From contig JAHBWD010000061.1 in NCBI GenBank assembly GCA_019637175.1, positions 1 to 52,852 of the forward strand: a stretch of 52,852 nucleotides of DNA. The letters run 5' to 3'. This document shows positions 44,701-51,520 of the stretch, piece after piece (position 1 is the stretch's first letter; the number at the start of each line of letters is the position of its first letter). The notes under the pieces are model-generated. The model worked only from the letters and a program-made list of their open reading frames with translations. It was not told where the DNA came from and made no database searches. The position numbers were made by a program, and so were the translations under genes. The DNA is from Labilithrix sp. Its GTDB lineage: Bacteria > Myxococcota_A > Polyangia > Polyangiales > Polyangiaceae.

Positions 44701-44853
44701 GAAGAGCTGAAGATGACGACGAAGGAGTACTTCGGCTACTACGACGATCTGCCGAAGCGCGAGCGCGAGCGCGCGCAGTCGCGCTACCGCGAGTGGTGGG
44801 AGAGCGTCGGCAAGGTTCGCTTCAGCCGCTCTACGTCGTCGCGCGGATCCTGA
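41746..44853 (+). CDS. MshEN-type N-domain protein with GAF-like and HEAT-repeat domains
   Basis: The 1,035-residue product begins with a helical domain of the MshEN/GspE N-terminal type (about 1-150; REVEEALARQVLYGGDLVTNLLE, PLVRIRQAL). This domain normally sits in front of a secretion ATPase or binds c-di-GMP. No ATPase follows. Residues about 244-390 form a GAF-like domain, 390-735 are a long Pro/Ser/Arg-rich disordered region with PAQ repeats, and 740-1,035 are HEAT-like helical repeats (FWATYLLTELVYPDVLDPI, VIAIDALGETRDAAAVRALVPLL). It is probably a cytoplasmic scaffold or regulator that may bind a cyclic nucleotide. The function is inferred from the domains only. Confidence 0.8.
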   Translation: MSLSTLIVQREIASIREVEEALARQVLYGGDLVTNLLEVCAVDEAQLLPVVAEACGLPPAPAGELPRPDDEAQKLVVAEVAALRNLAPLSVDRYGLVVAVAEPLSREVEQELAFALALPISQRVAPLVRIRQALTRDYGVPLERRLQRLLSRMLTEGRRGASSSFPPMRPASIADMKPIAPRPPSVRPEPPKSKAPEPVRPSVPPGGGTRTLLRATEVPVGRPIRRRRGPLTAEVARAELDEAGERDAIFDLLFEFARQYFDYTAVFVIHGDLAEGRDSFGDGAPREKVARIGVPLDLESTFSLARDKKAMLQKIPSSEGLDVVLMSDLGRPGKTVCTVFPVVVRTRVVALLFGDGGETGIDPAALDEVEKIVAQATSAFERVIVRRKLKGTVPPPGAMGSLLPDKNSLAPPTKLSEITDRPAVEELAPPIRDLMTEPVSRVSPTMRDPKIEAILPSQHDVLVSDRGRSDKPPPPPNVLAVRRPSGRPIPREEPISQRELPAISSAPAPHTTASAGAAPGSVRPRSRRMKAPVLDFGAVPPTSSLVGVDATNIEGEVERRLLAEIHGREGFDAEPTTSRDRDPPPMTHDEAPRSPHSPKAESPPPIRAVARTDVSPGALPMFPAQPAQPAQPAQPHADVNGEAEEGDRESAPAVQISPYDSDVHLVETPIAPVVDADPTPIASPVAPVAFDPQPPSATASSRPPQDSPRPMPPSEQQISVAAHRPPSSRNDQSSVLPSVIVDVASEYVGLVARVVDGSDDDAEAELLRAGGYAMPAIMAQFPGPITIEHDRLAMGPMPRVAECGPVLRLVASQRRTALPFVLAHVEDPDADKRFWATYLLTELVYPDVLDPIMNRVFDEQPRIRRAAKAAARAFAEVSPQAIVERLELVAMDAGESRDRRVIAIDALGETRDAAAVRALVPLLDDPDGDVTTGVRAALTTLTRQDFGAASAKWNAWYATNRDRHRLEWLIDSLMHDQAALRAAAGEELKMTTKEYFGYYDDLPKRERERAQSRYREWWESVGKVRFSRSTSSRGS

Positions 44854-44862
44854 TCGCGACGA

Positions 44863-45282
44863 TCACGCCGACTCGGCGCGCGCGATCTCGCCGAGGCTCT
44901 CGCCTTCGCTGCCGGCGTAGGGCGTGTCGAGCCACGCGTCGACGATCTCGGTCGCGACGGGCTCGGAGAGGAGCCTGAGGCTCAGCGCGAGCACGTTCGC
45001 GTCGTTCCACTTGCGCGCGCCCGCCGCCGTGGTCGCGTCGACGCAGAGCGCGGCGCGCACGCCGCGCACCTTGTTCGCCGCGATCGACGCGCCCGTGCCC
45101 GTCCAGCAGCACACGATCGCTCGATCGGTCTCGCCGCGCGCGACCTTGCTCGCCGCGTCGGTCGCCATCGCGCCCCAGGTCGCGATCGGCAGGATCGTCG
45201 CCTCGTGCCCGCGCTCGCGGAGGCGCGCGGCGATGTGCGCGAGCACCGGCCGATCTTCGTCGCTCGCGATGACGATCTTCAT
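44863..45282 (-). CDS. RpiB/LacA/LacB-family sugar-phosphate isomerase-like protein
   Basis: The 139-residue product matches the small RpiB/LacA fold: MKIVIASDEDRP, CCWTGTGASIAANK with Cys59, RAALCVDA, ARKWNDANVLALSLRLLS and VDAWLDTPYA. Classic RpiB has DH after the first strand, where this protein has DE, and the GTG loop carries a Trp. It belongs to a subgroup I have seen in other bacteria, and its substrate may differ from ribose 5-phosphate. It is last in the minus-strand operon, its ATG sharing ATGA with the gene at 45279-46352. Confidence 0.85.
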   Translation of the reverse strand: MKIVIASDEDRPVLAHIAARLRERGHEATILPIATWGAMATDAASKVARGETDRAIVCCWTGTGASIAANKVRGVRAALCVDATTAAGARKWNDANVLALSLRLLSEPVATEIVDAWLDTPYAGSEGESLGEIARAESA

Positions 45283-46352
45283 CCCGAGCTCACCGTCAGG
45301 CGCGTGCGCCAGTCGTTCGGCAGATCGAGGAAGCCGTCGTTGTAGAGCATGTCGTACACCGACTCGCAGATGACCTCGCAGACGTCGCTGAAGATCGAAG
45401 GGTCGGCTACGAAGCGCGTCGTCTCCGTACGGAACTGGCCCATGCTGTCGCGCACGCGCGTGAGCATCTCGTCGGCGACGAAGGGCACGAGCCGCTGGAG
45501 GAAGCGCCGTTCGAACGCGACGCGGAAGCCGGGGAAGGCGCTCGCGCTGATCTTGTAGCCGCCGAGGGTGCGCGCGTCGGCGAGCTTGGCCTCCTTGACG
45601 ACCTCCCACGCGAGCTCGCCGAGGATCGGCGGCAGCTCCTGCGTGAAGAACGTCACGAGCGAGTCGTTGAGGTACTTCACGAGCTGGTTCAGCTCGGGCG
45701 TCGTGCGCGCGAGGAAGTCGTTCCGCAGCTCCTTGATGAGCTCGGCGAAGCGCTCCTTGGCGCGCTTCTGCACCTTCGGCGAGACGTAGTTGTAGGCGTC
45801 GAGCTGGCCGACGACCTGGTGCTGCACCCGCGCGAGCGCGTGATAGAGCGCCTGCTCCGAGTAGCGCATCGCCTTGACCTCGTCGCTCGAGCCGCGGAGC
45901 TTCTCGTGCAGCTCGCTCGCGAAGAACGTGCGCGCGAAGCGCTTCGCGACCTCGCCGAGCTTGCGCTCGATGATCGTGGCGAGCTTGCCGGGGCGGAAGA
46001 TGCGCCCGAGCATCTCCTTCAGGCTCTGGATCAGGTTGATCTCGAGCTGCGCGCGATCTTCGGCGAGCGGGGGCATGCTGCCCGGCTGCTGCGCGCGCGC
46101 GGCGGCCTGGAGCCCTTGCAGCTCTTCGATCACCTGCTGCGTCACCGCGTCGAGCTCCGAGTTCGTCTCGAGCTCCGCCTTGTAGTGGATGACCTGCGCC
46201 TGGAGCTGCTCGTCGCGGAGCGCGAGCGCGATGTCGGCGAGCGACATCTTCGCGTGCGTCGACATGAACCCTTCGGGCGAGGGCTCGGGCGCGGCGACCT
46301 TCTTCATCGGCGGCGCGATCGGCGGCGGAAGTCGGCCAGGCGGCTCGGACAT
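45279..46352 (-). CDS. Hypothetical helical protein (357 aa)
   Basis: The 357-residue product has a Pro-rich N-terminus of about 30 residues and is otherwise almost all helix with many Glu/Lys/Arg/Leu heptads (EELQGLQAAARAQQ, MLGRIFRPGKLATII, KRFARTFFASELHEKL, RERAKERFAELIKELR-like). It has no signal peptide, membrane segment or catalytic motif and is not a family I recognise. It lies between aceK (34 bases away) and the RpiB-like gene (ATGA overlap), in one operon. The central segment with repeated LR-x-x-F and the Trp-rich end may bind another protein of the cluster. Confidence 0.75.
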   Translation of the reverse strand: MSEPPGRLPPPIAPPMKKVAAPEPSPEGFMSTHAKMSLADIALALRDEQLQAQVIHYKAELETNSELDAVTQQVIEELQGLQAAARAQQPGSMPPLAEDRAQLEINLIQSLKEMLGRIFRPGKLATIIERKLGEVAKRFARTFFASELHEKLRGSSDEVKAMRYSEQALYHALARVQHQVVGQLDAYNYVSPKVQKRAKERFAELIKELRNDFLARTTPELNQLVKYLNDSLVTFFTQELPPILGELAWEVVKEAKLADARTLGGYKISASAFPGFRVAFERRFLQRLVPFVADEMLTRVRDSMGQFRTETTRFVADPSIFSDVCEVICESVYDMLYNDGFLDLPNDWRTRLTVSSG

Positions 46353-46386
46353 GGCGGGATGATACCCGCCGCCCCTCGACGGCGCC

Positions 46387-48117
46387 TCATGGATAGCGCC
46401 GGCAAAACCTCATTTCTTCGGCGTACGGGAAGAGGTCTTCCTGAACGCCGGCGCGGACGCGCTCTTGCTGGGCGGCCCAGAAGCGCGCGTCGGCGAGATC
46501 GGCGTGGAGGCTCATGAAGATGTCGCGCTGCCGCCCCTCGGGGATCAGGAACGTCGGGAACTGCTCGGGGAAGACGTCGTTCTTGTCGACCGAGAACCAC
46601 GGATCGCTCGACATCTCGTCGTCGTCGTCGCGCGGCCTCGGGATCGTGCGAAACCGGCAGTCGGTGAGCTCGCAGAGCTCGTCGTAGTCGTAGAACACGA
46701 CGCGCCCGTAGCGCGTGACGCCGAAGTTCTTGAGGAGCAGATCGCCGGGGAAGATGTTCGCGTTCGCGAGCTCGCGGATCGCGTTGCCGTACTCGGCGAG
46801 CGCCTCGCGCGTTCGCTCGGCGTCGGCGCTCGCGAGGAAGAGATCGAGCGGCGTGAGGCGGCGCTCGATGTAGAGGTGCTCGACGACGACCTTGTCGCCG
46901 GCGATCTCGAGCGCCTTCGGCGCGACGCGCTGGAGCTCGGCGAGGAGCGCGGGATCGAGCCGCGCGCGCGGGAAGGCGACGTGCGCGAACTCGAGGGTGT
47001 CGGCCATGCGCCCGACGCGATCGTGCTGCTTGACGAAGTCGTAGCGCTCCTCGACGAGCTTGCGGTCGGCGTCCTTCGGCGGCTCGAACCAGTCGCGGAT
47101 CACCTTGAAGACGTACGGGTACGAGGGCAGCGTGAAGACGACCATCACCATGCCCTTGGTGCCGGGCGCGAGCACGAAGGTGTCGCTCGAGTGGCGGAGG
47201 TGCTGCTGGAGATCGCGGAAGAAGAGCGTTTTGCCCTGCTTTTGCAGGCCGACGAGCGTGTAGAGCTCGGCGCGCGGCTTGGTGGGCGCGATCGACGCGA
47301 GGAAGTCGACGTAGGCCGAGGGCACCTCCATGTCGACCATGAAGTACGCGCGCCCGAGGCTGAACACGCGCCCGACGTTGACGTGGTCGAGGAGCACGGT
47401 GTCGACGTAGAGCTTCTTGTTCGCGTCTTGCAGGAGCGGCACGACGACGGGGTACGTGCTCGATCCGTTGATGACGCGCCCGACGACGTACGCCGCCTTG
47501 TTCCGATAGAACGGCGACTCGAGCACCTGGATCTGGAAGTTCTTGTGGCGCGTCCAGCTCGCGGGGAAGGCCTCGCTCACGGCCTGGCGCGCGTAGCCGA
47601 GATCGCGCTCGAGATCCTGGAAGTCGTTGGCGAGCCCGGTCGAGCGCATGACGTCGCGGAACGACTCGGTGAGATCGTTCGTCTCCGGGTAGTAGCAGCG
47701 ATAGGCGGGCCGCTCGCCCTCGAGGTGCTCGGTCGAGAGCGCCGGCCGGCCGAAGATGAAGTCGTTGTTGTAGTAGCGCCGATCGAGCAGGCGCCGCGCG
47801 ACCGAGTTGAAGAACGTCTCGGCGCACTCGGGCTGCTTGTGGTCGGCCTCGAGCAGGAGGCCGATGTACTCGATCTTGATGCGCTGCCAGAGCGACTCTT
47901 CGCGCCCGGCGCTCGGGAAGCGATGCGTCACCGCCTCGACGGCCTCGCCGACGCGCTGATCGTACATCCCGATGCGCGCGCGGCCGGCTTCGCGCACGGC
48001 GGCCCAGTCGGCGCGCTCGAAGCGGCTCTTCGCGTTGAAGCTCGTCTCGCGGAAGAGGCCGTAGTGCTTGTCGAAGCCTTCGAGGATCGCCTGCGCGATG
48101 TCGGTGCTGAGGGTCAT
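46387..48117 (-). CDS. aceK: Isocitrate dehydrogenase kinase/phosphatase
   Basis: The 576-residue product is complete and aligned with AceK throughout. Visible landmarks are the unusual ATP-binding loop APGTKGMVMVVFTLP (317-331), K338 in VFKVIRD, D373, and the catalytic region NIFPGDLLLKNFGVTR (454-469) with D459 followed by VFYDYDEL. AceK phosphorylates and dephosphorylates isocitrate dehydrogenase to switch carbon flow between the TCA cycle and the glyoxylate shunt. No aceA or aceB is nearby. Its ATG shares ATGA with the transglutaminase gene stop, so it is translated as part of that operon. Confidence 0.96.
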   Translation of the reverse strand: MTLSTDIAQAILEGFDKHYGLFRETSFNAKSRFERADWAAVREAGRARIGMYDQRVGEAVEAVTHRFPSAGREESLWQRIKIEYIGLLLEADHKQPECAETFFNSVARRLLDRRYYNNDFIFGRPALSTEHLEGERPAYRCYYPETNDLTESFRDVMRSTGLANDFQDLERDLGYARQAVSEAFPASWTRHKNFQIQVLESPFYRNKAAYVVGRVINGSSTYPVVVPLLQDANKKLYVDTVLLDHVNVGRVFSLGRAYFMVDMEVPSAYVDFLASIAPTKPRAELYTLVGLQKQGKTLFFRDLQQHLRHSSDTFVLAPGTKGMVMVVFTLPSYPYVFKVIRDWFEPPKDADRKLVEERYDFVKQHDRVGRMADTLEFAHVAFPRARLDPALLAELQRVAPKALEIAGDKVVVEHLYIERRLTPLDLFLASADAERTREALAEYGNAIRELANANIFPGDLLLKNFGVTRYGRVVFYDYDELCELTDCRFRTIPRPRDDDDEMSSDPWFSVDKNDVFPEQFPTFLIPEGRQRDIFMSLHADLADARFWAAQQERVRAGVQEDLFPYAEEMRFCRRYP

Positions 48118-49046
48118 CGCGCCGCCCGCGCGCCGAAGAGCGCGTCGTAGTCGCCCGCGGGCGCGACGGTGACCTCGATCGACAGCTCGTGCGCGCCTCC
48201 GCCGAGCAAGACGCCGCGGAGCGGGATCACGTCGTCGTAGTCGCGGCCCCACGCGAGCGTCACGTGCTCGAGCGACGGGAACGTGGCGTTGGTCGGATCG
48301 GCGTCGACCCACCCGTGATCGGGGCAGTACACCGACACCCACGCGTGCGACGCGTCGGCGCCGACGAGGCGCGCTCGGCCCGGCGGCGGCTTCGTGAGGA
48401 GGTATCCGCTCACGTACCTCGCCGCGAGCCCGAGCGAGCGGAGGCACGACAGCATGAGGTGCGCGAAGTCTTGGCACACGCCTCGGCGCCGTTCGAACAC
48501 CTCCATCACGGGGGTCGACACGGTCGTCGCCGCCGGATCGAACGCGAAGTCGTCGTGGATGCGATGCATGAGCGCGCGCACGCACGAGAGCAGCGGCGCG
48601 CCCGGAGGGAAGCAGGCGCTCGCCCACGCGGCGAGCTCGCGTTTGTTGCGCACGCGCGTCGACTCGAACGAGAAGCGCGTGGCGTCGAGATCGGCGGGCG
48701 CGAGGCGGCGGCCCGCTTGATAGGCGAGGCGCGCGCGCACGTCGTCCCACGCGGGGGAAGAGGCGTCGTCGGGGTACGCGCGCGCGGTGACGTCGACCCA
48801 CGATTCGGCGCGCACCGAGAGCGCGTCGTGGCTCTCTTCGATGAGCAGCGAGGTGAGCGGGTTGCCGAACGCGTCTTCGGCGATCGCGAGGGTCTGCGCG
48901 TTGGGCGTGACGTCGAGGGAGTGACGGAGGCAGCGCTGCCACGGCATCGCGCGCGGCGCGAGGTGCACGATCTGGCGCGACACGCCGACGGGGTGCTCGT
49001 ACTCGTAGCGCGTCTCGTGGACGACGAAGTAGCTCGCGGTCGTCAT
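48114..49046 (-). CDS. Transglutaminase-like cysteine protease-fold protein
   Basis: The 310-residue product has an N-terminal beta domain (YFVVHETRYEYEHPV, typical of bacterial transglutaminase-like proteins) followed by the catalytic core. The triad is Cys191 in RRGVCQDFAHLM, His234 in ASHAWV and Asp250 in VDADPTN, all intact. It should be a peptidase or amidase of the transglutaminase superfamily. Together with the ATP-grasp and alpha-E domains upstream it forms a known gene cluster. Start and stop overlap neighbouring genes by ATGA at both ends. Confidence 0.92.
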   Translation of the reverse strand: MTTASYFVVHETRYEYEHPVGVSRQIVHLAPRAMPWQRCLRHSLDVTPNAQTLAIAEDAFGNPLTSLLIEESHDALSVRAESWVDVTARAYPDDASSPAWDDVRARLAYQAGRRLAPADLDATRFSFESTRVRNKRELAAWASACFPPGAPLLSCVRALMHRIHDDFAFDPAATTVSTPVMEVFERRRGVCQDFAHLMLSCLRSLGLAARYVSGYLLTKPPPGRARLVGADASHAWVSVYCPDHGWVDADPTNATFPSLEHVTLAWGRDYDDVIPLRGVLLGGGAHELSIEVTVAPAGDYDALFGARAAR

Positions 49047-51520
49047 CGCACGCGCGCTCCGTCGCCGGCGTGCGTGAAGAAGCGCCGCTGGAGCTCGTCG
49101 GAGACGCCGTACGCCGCTTGCTCGATGCGGCCCGCGAGCTCGGCGAGCGCGGCGCAGGCGGCCGTGAGCGCCTCGCCCGACTCGGGCTCGAAGCCGCCGA
49201 GCGGAACGCGCGCGAGCTCTTCGGCGAGCGGCCGGATCATGTCGATGCGCGCCTGGTCGCCGAGCTCGGCGGCGGCGCGCTCGAGGGTGATCGTGAGCTC
49301 GCGCATCTGGAACGCGACCGAGTGCGGGTTCGTCTCGTCGAAGACGACGAGGTGCACGACCGGCATGAGCTCCGGCGCGCGCCGGTATCGCGCGCGGAAC
49401 GTGACGATGCTGTTGGCGGCCTCGAGCAGCCACTCGAGCGAGTCGACGCGCGCTTCGTCGGGCAGCTCGAGGACGCGCGCGACGATCGCGGAGATGTCGG
49501 CGAGCCGCTCGAGGCGCCGGCCGACGAGCAAGAACTGCCAGCTCTCGTCGCGCGTCATGTCGTCCATCGCGAAGCCGGCGAGCGAGACGCACGCGAGCAT
49601 GATCTCGTCGATCGACTCGAGCGCGGCGCCGACGCTCGCCTCGGGGCCGCGGAGGCGCTGAGGCAGTCGATTGAAGACGTGCCAGTTGTCGGTCGACATG
49701 CGCTCGCGCACCTGGCTCGCGCAGCCGTGCAGGCGGAGCACGTTCGCCGCGAGCCCGCGCGGCACCGCGGGATCGACGGCGGCGGTGACGAACGAGACGG
49801 TCTCGTCGTCGGCGTCGACGAGGACGCGCAGGCGCTCGCCCACGGTCGTGAGCGTGCGCAGCGCGGGCACCGACTCCGGCGCGGCGTCGGCGATGCGCAC
49901 GAGCGCGGCGCGGAAGAGGCGCGCGAGCGCCTCGCAGCGCTCGGCGTAGCGCCCCATCCAGAAGAGGTTTTCGCCGACGCGCGACGCGATGTCGACGGCG
50001 CTGCGGGTCACGTCTTCGAGGCCGAGGCGCGGCCTCCGCAAGGGGATGCGCGTGACGGGCCGGCCCGCGAGCGTCCACGTGTCCTTGCTCGCGCCTCCCG
50101 ACTGCATCGACACGACGTCGCCGTCGTGCTGCGCGACGCGCGCGAGCGCGCCCGGCATCACGAGGTATCCGTTCGGCGTCGCGACGGCGAAGACGCGGAG
50201 CGTCGTGGCGCGCGGCACCATGAGCCCGCTCTCTTCGGCCCACGTCGGCGCCTGCGAGAGTCGAACCCACTCTTGCGCGATGTACGCGTGCGACTGCTGC
50301 TGGAGGCGATCGACGAGCGCGGCCTTGCTCGCGGCGTCGAGGCTGTGGCCGAAGACGGGCTCGATGCGCATCGACGGATACGCGGGCTTGATGACGAGCT
50401 CGTCGAGGTGCGCGAGCACGTACTCGAGCGCGGGGGCCTCGCCGCACCACCACGTCGCGATCGAAGGGATCGCGAGCTTCTCTCCGAAGAGGCGCTCGGA
50501 GAGCGCGGGGTAGAAGCCCGCGAACGCGCCCGTCTCGAGCACGGCGCTGCCGAGCGCGTTGGCGATCACGACGTTGCCCGCGCGCACGGCGTGGAGGAGC
50601 CCGGGGATGCCGAGCGCCGAGTCGGCGCGCAGCTCGAGCGGATCGCAGTAGTCGTCGTCGAGCCGCCGCAGGATCGCGTGCACGCGGCGGAGGCCGCGGA
50701 GCGTCTTCAGGTACACCGACGTGCCGCGCACGGTGAGATCTTGGCCCTCGACGAGCGGGAAGCCGAGGTGGCGCGCGAGGAACGAGTGCTCGAAGTACGT
50801 CTCGTTGTACGGACCGGGCGTGAGGAGCACGGCGAGCGGCGCTTCGCCGTCGGTCGCGTCGACCGGCGAGAGGCGCAGGAGCGCGTCTTGGATCGCGTTG
50901 AAGAACGGCGCGAGCGGCTCGACGTGCATCTCGCGGAACGCGTCGGGGAACGCGCGCACGAGCGTGATCCGGTTCTGGAGCGCGTAGCCCGCGCCCGAAG
51001 GGCCGCGCGTGCGATCGGCGAGCACCCACCATCGCCCGTCGGGCGATCGCGCGAGATCGGCGGCGTAGACGTGCATCGAGACGCCGTCGCGCGGCGTGAT
51101 GCCGGTCATCGGCCAGAGGAAGCTCCGCTGCCCGTAGACGAGCGCGGGCGGGATGAGGCCCTCGGCGATGAGCTTCTGCGGGCCGTAGAGATCGCCGAGC
51201 ACCGCGTTGAGCAGGCGCGCGCGCTGCGCGACGGCGGCGGAGATGCTGCGCCACTCGTCGGCCGAGAGGATGAACGGCAAGACGTCGAGCTCCCACGGGC
51301 GGCTCGCGCCTTTGGGATCGGCGTAGACGTTGTACGTCACGCCGTCGGACACGATGGCGTCGGTGACGAAGCGATGGCGCCGCGACATCGTCTCGGGCGG
51401 CAGCGATCCGATGTGCGTCAAGAACGTGCGCCAGTGCGGGCGCGGGATCATGATCTCGTCGACCATCTCGTCGTAGCGCGAGGCCGACGGCTCGTATCGT
51501 GAGAGGAGGCTCTCCGTCAT
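49043..51520 (-). CDS. Circularly permuted ATP-grasp domain fused to alpha-E domain
   Basis: The 825-residue product has a circularly permuted ATP-grasp domain in its first 480 residues (DGVTYNVYADPKG, LNAVLGDLYGPQKLI, GYALQNRITL, VVIANALGSAVLE, VIKPAYPSM and AQEWVRLSQAPTW). From about 515 comes an alpha-E domain with the expected helical pattern and RVGENLFWMGRYAERCEALARLF. Such proteins are thought to form peptide bonds by ATP-dependent ligation, and the alpha-E part is a helical partner domain. In most genomes the two domains are separate genes, but fused forms also occur. It is overlapped by ATGA on both sides and belongs to the operon with the transglutaminases. Confidence 0.92.
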   Translation of the reverse strand: MTESLLSRYEPSASRYDEMVDEIMIPRPHWRTFLTHIGSLPPETMSRRHRFVTDAIVSDGVTYNVYADPKGASRPWELDVLPFILSADEWRSISAAVAQRARLLNAVLGDLYGPQKLIAEGLIPPALVYGQRSFLWPMTGITPRDGVSMHVYAADLARSPDGRWWVLADRTRGPSGAGYALQNRITLVRAFPDAFREMHVEPLAPFFNAIQDALLRLSPVDATDGEAPLAVLLTPGPYNETYFEHSFLARHLGFPLVEGQDLTVRGTSVYLKTLRGLRRVHAILRRLDDDYCDPLELRADSALGIPGLLHAVRAGNVVIANALGSAVLETGAFAGFYPALSERLFGEKLAIPSIATWWCGEAPALEYVLAHLDELVIKPAYPSMRIEPVFGHSLDAASKAALVDRLQQQSHAYIAQEWVRLSQAPTWAEESGLMVPRATTLRVFAVATPNGYLVMPGALARVAQHDGDVVSMQSGGASKDTWTLAGRPVTRIPLRRPRLGLEDVTRSAVDIASRVGENLFWMGRYAERCEALARLFRAALVRIADAAPESVPALRTLTTVGERLRVLVDADDETVSFVTAAVDPAVPRGLAANVLRLHGCASQVRERMSTDNWHVFNRLPQRLRGPEASVGAALESIDEIMLACVSLAGFAMDDMTRDESWQFLLVGRRLERLADISAIVARVLELPDEARVDSLEWLLEAANSIVTFRARYRRAPELMPVVHLVVFDETNPHSVAFQMRELTITLERAAAELGDQARIDMIRPLAEELARVPLGGFEPESGEALTAACAALAELAGRIEQAAYGVSDELQRRFFTHAGDGARVR

